Source of the DNA: Pseudomonas sp. RIT623
GTDB lineage: Bacteria; Pseudomonadota; Gammaproteobacteria; Pseudomonadales; Pseudomonadaceae
DNA length: 44,269 nucleotides
Direction of reading: 5' to 3'
Assembly (NCBI RefSeq): GCF_004519305.1
Contig: NZ_SOZA01000042.1
Span: 1 to 44,269, forward strand
Shown piece by piece: positions 42,918-44,269 of the stretch. The position numbers were made by a program, and so were the translations under genes. The stretch's first letter is position 1, and each line of letters opens with the position of its first letter. The notes under the pieces are model-generated. The model was not told the DNA's origin. It saw only the letters and a program-made list of their open reading frames with translations, and made no database searches.

Positions 42918-44249
42918 CTACTCCTCCGCCAGGGCAACGTGCACCCGGTCGGCCAAAGGTTTGAACAGGTAATTGAGCATCGAGCGTTCGCCGGTGCGCA
43001 CGAAGGCCTCCACCGGCATGCCGGGGCGGATATCCAGGCCCGCCAGTTGCCCCAGTCCCTGTTCGCTGACCTTGATACGTACCTGGTAGTAGGGCTGCTG
43101 GGTCTTCTCGTCCACCAGGCGGTCGGCCGAGACCAGGGTCACCTCGCCGTCCACCCGCGGCGTGGTGCTCTGGTTGAACGCCACGAACATCAGCTCCACC
43201 GGCAAGCCGGGGCGCAGGCGGTCGATCATCTCCACCGAGGCCCGCGCATCGACCAGCAAAGGCGCGTCGCGCGGCACGATCTCCATCAGTTGCTGACCGC
43301 GAGCGATGACCCCGCCGCTGGTGAACACACTGAGGCCGACCACGGTACCGGCCACCGGGGCCCGCACCTGGGCATGGGCCAGTTCGAATTCGGCGCTGTG
43401 CAAGCGGTTGCCCAGGTCCTCGGCGCTGGCCTGCAGTTCGGCGAGCTGCTGGCGCACCTCGTTCTGGTACTCCTGCTGGCGCTGGCCGATACGCAGCTTC
43501 AGCTCCAGCACCTGGCGCCGGGTGCGGCCGATGTTGCCGAAGTCCTCGGCGATCGAGCCATTGACCTGCGCCAGCAGGCGTTCGCTGTCGAGCAGGCGAT
43601 TGCGGGCGATATAGCCGTCCCGGGCCAGCTCGCGCAGGCCGCGCAACTGCTCGTCCAGCGCATCGCGCTGGGCCTGCTTGCTGGCCAGCGAACCTTGCAG
43701 CCCCTGCAGCGAGGCTTCGGCACCGGCAATGCTCTCGCGCAGGCCGCCGAGCTCCATGTCCAGCGCCTGGGCCCGGCTGCCACGCAGCTGGCGCTGCCCT
43801 TCCAACACCGTGGCCACCCAGGGGAGATTCGCCTGGGCCAACAGGTCTTCGGGATAGGCAATCGTCGCCCGACCATCGCGCTCGGCCAGCAGCCGCGCCT
43901 CCCCGGCGCGGGCGTTGACGTACTGCACCCGCAACGAACCGACCTGGGCCTGGGACTGGGTCGGGTCCATGCGCAGCAGCACCTGCCCGGCGTTCACCGT
44001 GTCACCGTCACGTACCAGCAACTGTTCGATCACCCCGCCCGTGGGGTGCTGCACGGCCTGGCGGCTACCGGCAACCATCACGCTGCCGCTGACCGGCACG
44101 CCCTTGTCCAAGGGCGCCAGCGCGGCCCACAACAGAAAGCCGCCGAAACCCGCCAACACCAGCCAGCGGCCGACACGACCCGGCCGGTGTTCATCGAGGC
44201 TGAGCAGGCTCGCTTCGGTCTTTTGCGTGGAGAGGGCGTGTACGCTCAT
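42918..44249 (-). CDS. HlyD-family periplasmic adaptor of a type I secretion system
   Basis: 443 residues, the AprE/PrtE/HlyD size. Short cytoplasmic tail, one membrane segment at about 29-46 (WLVLAGFGGFLLWAALAP), a lipoyl-like half motif (HPTGGVIEQLLVRDGDTVNAG), long coiled coils (120-285), the second lipoyl half (AQVRAPVAGTVVGLSVFTSGG) and the HlyD signature region near the end (IRPGMPVEAFVRTGERSMLNY). It bridges an inner-membrane ABC exporter and the TolC-like channel. Confidence 0.94.
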   Translation of the reverse strand: MSVHALSTQKTEASLLSLDEHRPGRVGRWLVLAGFGGFLLWAALAPLDKGVPVSGSVMVAGSRQAVQHPTGGVIEQLLVRDGDTVNAGQVLLRMDPTQSQAQVGSLRVQYVNARAGEARLLAERDGRATIAYPEDLLAQANLPWVATVLEGQRQLRGSRAQALDMELGGLRESIAGAEASLQGLQGSLASKQAQRDALDEQLRGLRELARDGYIARNRLLDSERLLAQVNGSIAEDFGNIGRTRRQVLELKLRIGQRQQEYQNEVRQQLAELQASAEDLGNRLHSAEFELAHAQVRAPVAGTVVGLSVFTSGGVIARGQQLMEIVPRDAPLLVDARASVEMIDRLRPGLPVELMFVAFNQSTTPRVDGEVTLVSADRLVDEKTQQPYYQVRIKVSEQGLGQLAGLDIRPGMPVEAFVRTGERSMLNYLFKPLADRVHVALAEE

Positions 44250-44269
44250 GAAATCAGGCTCTTGGTTGG
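44246..44269 (-). CDS. possible last codons of the upstream ABC exporter gene, cut by window edge
   Basis: Directly before the adaptor a frame reads PTKSLIS then TGA, the stop overlapping the adaptor start as ATGA. A four-base overlap is typical of type I secretion operons, where the ABC exporter gene comes first. Only seven codons are visible, so this rests on context. Confidence 0.3.
   Translation of the reverse strand, partial: PTKSLIS

Overview
The window is a chromosomal segment of a Pseudomonas of the P. putida type. I base this on the high GC content and codon use, the many P. putida-style REP hairpins, the P. aeruginosa-like gene neighbourhoods (rplU-ispB-fklB-UPF0114-Lon-like protease; morA-glyA; cstA-yjiX-yjiA-mapZ), and close agreement of the proteins with remembered Pseudomonas sequences. 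I see no prophage, integrase, transposase or CRISPR array. Most of the window is core genome, with a few accessory insertions.

Layout. 1-3.4 kb: the 3' end of a FecR-type anti-sigma regulator, an elongator tRNA-Met with its own promoter and terminator, a LysE-type exporter divergent from a LysR regulator, and a small periplasmic M15-like peptidase. 3.4-6 kb: an exported protein of unknown function, then rimI and a holD-like gene coupled on the minus strand. 6-11 kb: the condensin operon mksF-mksE-mksB with overlapping genes. 11-14.8 kb (minus): rplU-rpmA, obgE, then proB-creA. 15-17 kb (plus): ispB, a PhnA-type zinc-ribbon protein and a small protein behind a strong Fur box. 16.9-21.7 kb (minus): fklB, a DUF6482 protein, a UPF0114 membrane protein, a small hypothetical and a large Lon-like protease with altered ATPase motifs. 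21.9-25.4 kb (plus): envelope genes (DUF3015, DUF4105, a lipoprotein) and a Gre-family factor that lacks the acidic tip. 25.4-29.4 kb (minus): gdhA, ettA and a small zinc-finger/Ala-Lys-Pro protein. 29.6-35 kb (plus): morA (PAS-GGDEF-EAL) and glyA. 35-39.2 kb (minus): a HigBA-like toxin-antitoxin pair, then cstA/btsT-yjiX-yjiA. 39.3-41.5 kb (plus): a mapZ-like PilZ protein and a purine/uracil permease. 41.5-44.3 kb (minus): the outer-membrane and adaptor genes of a type I secretion system whose ABC exporter must lie beyond the right edge.

How the genes work together. Several themes recur: chromosome maintenance (MksBEF, HolD, Obg), translation control (EttA, RimI, L21/L27, tRNA-Met), c-di-GMP signalling (MorA as enzyme, MapZ as receptor, about 6 kb apart), carbon and nitrogen uptake (CstA/BtsT, nucleobase permease, GdhA, GlyA) and iron response (FecR, Fur-box gene). 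REP hairpins of at least four sequence types lie between genes, often at operon ends, and two of them supply spurious upstream GTG codons in frame with real genes.

The best candidates for new biology are the Gre-like factor without catalytic acidic residues, the Lon-like protease with arginine in Walker A, the DUF4105 protein with a His/Cys pair and a barrel-like C-terminus, the small H-C-C-C finger protein with an AKP-rich tail, and the Fur-controlled 81-residue protein. I found no clearly undescribed multi-gene defence or mobile system.
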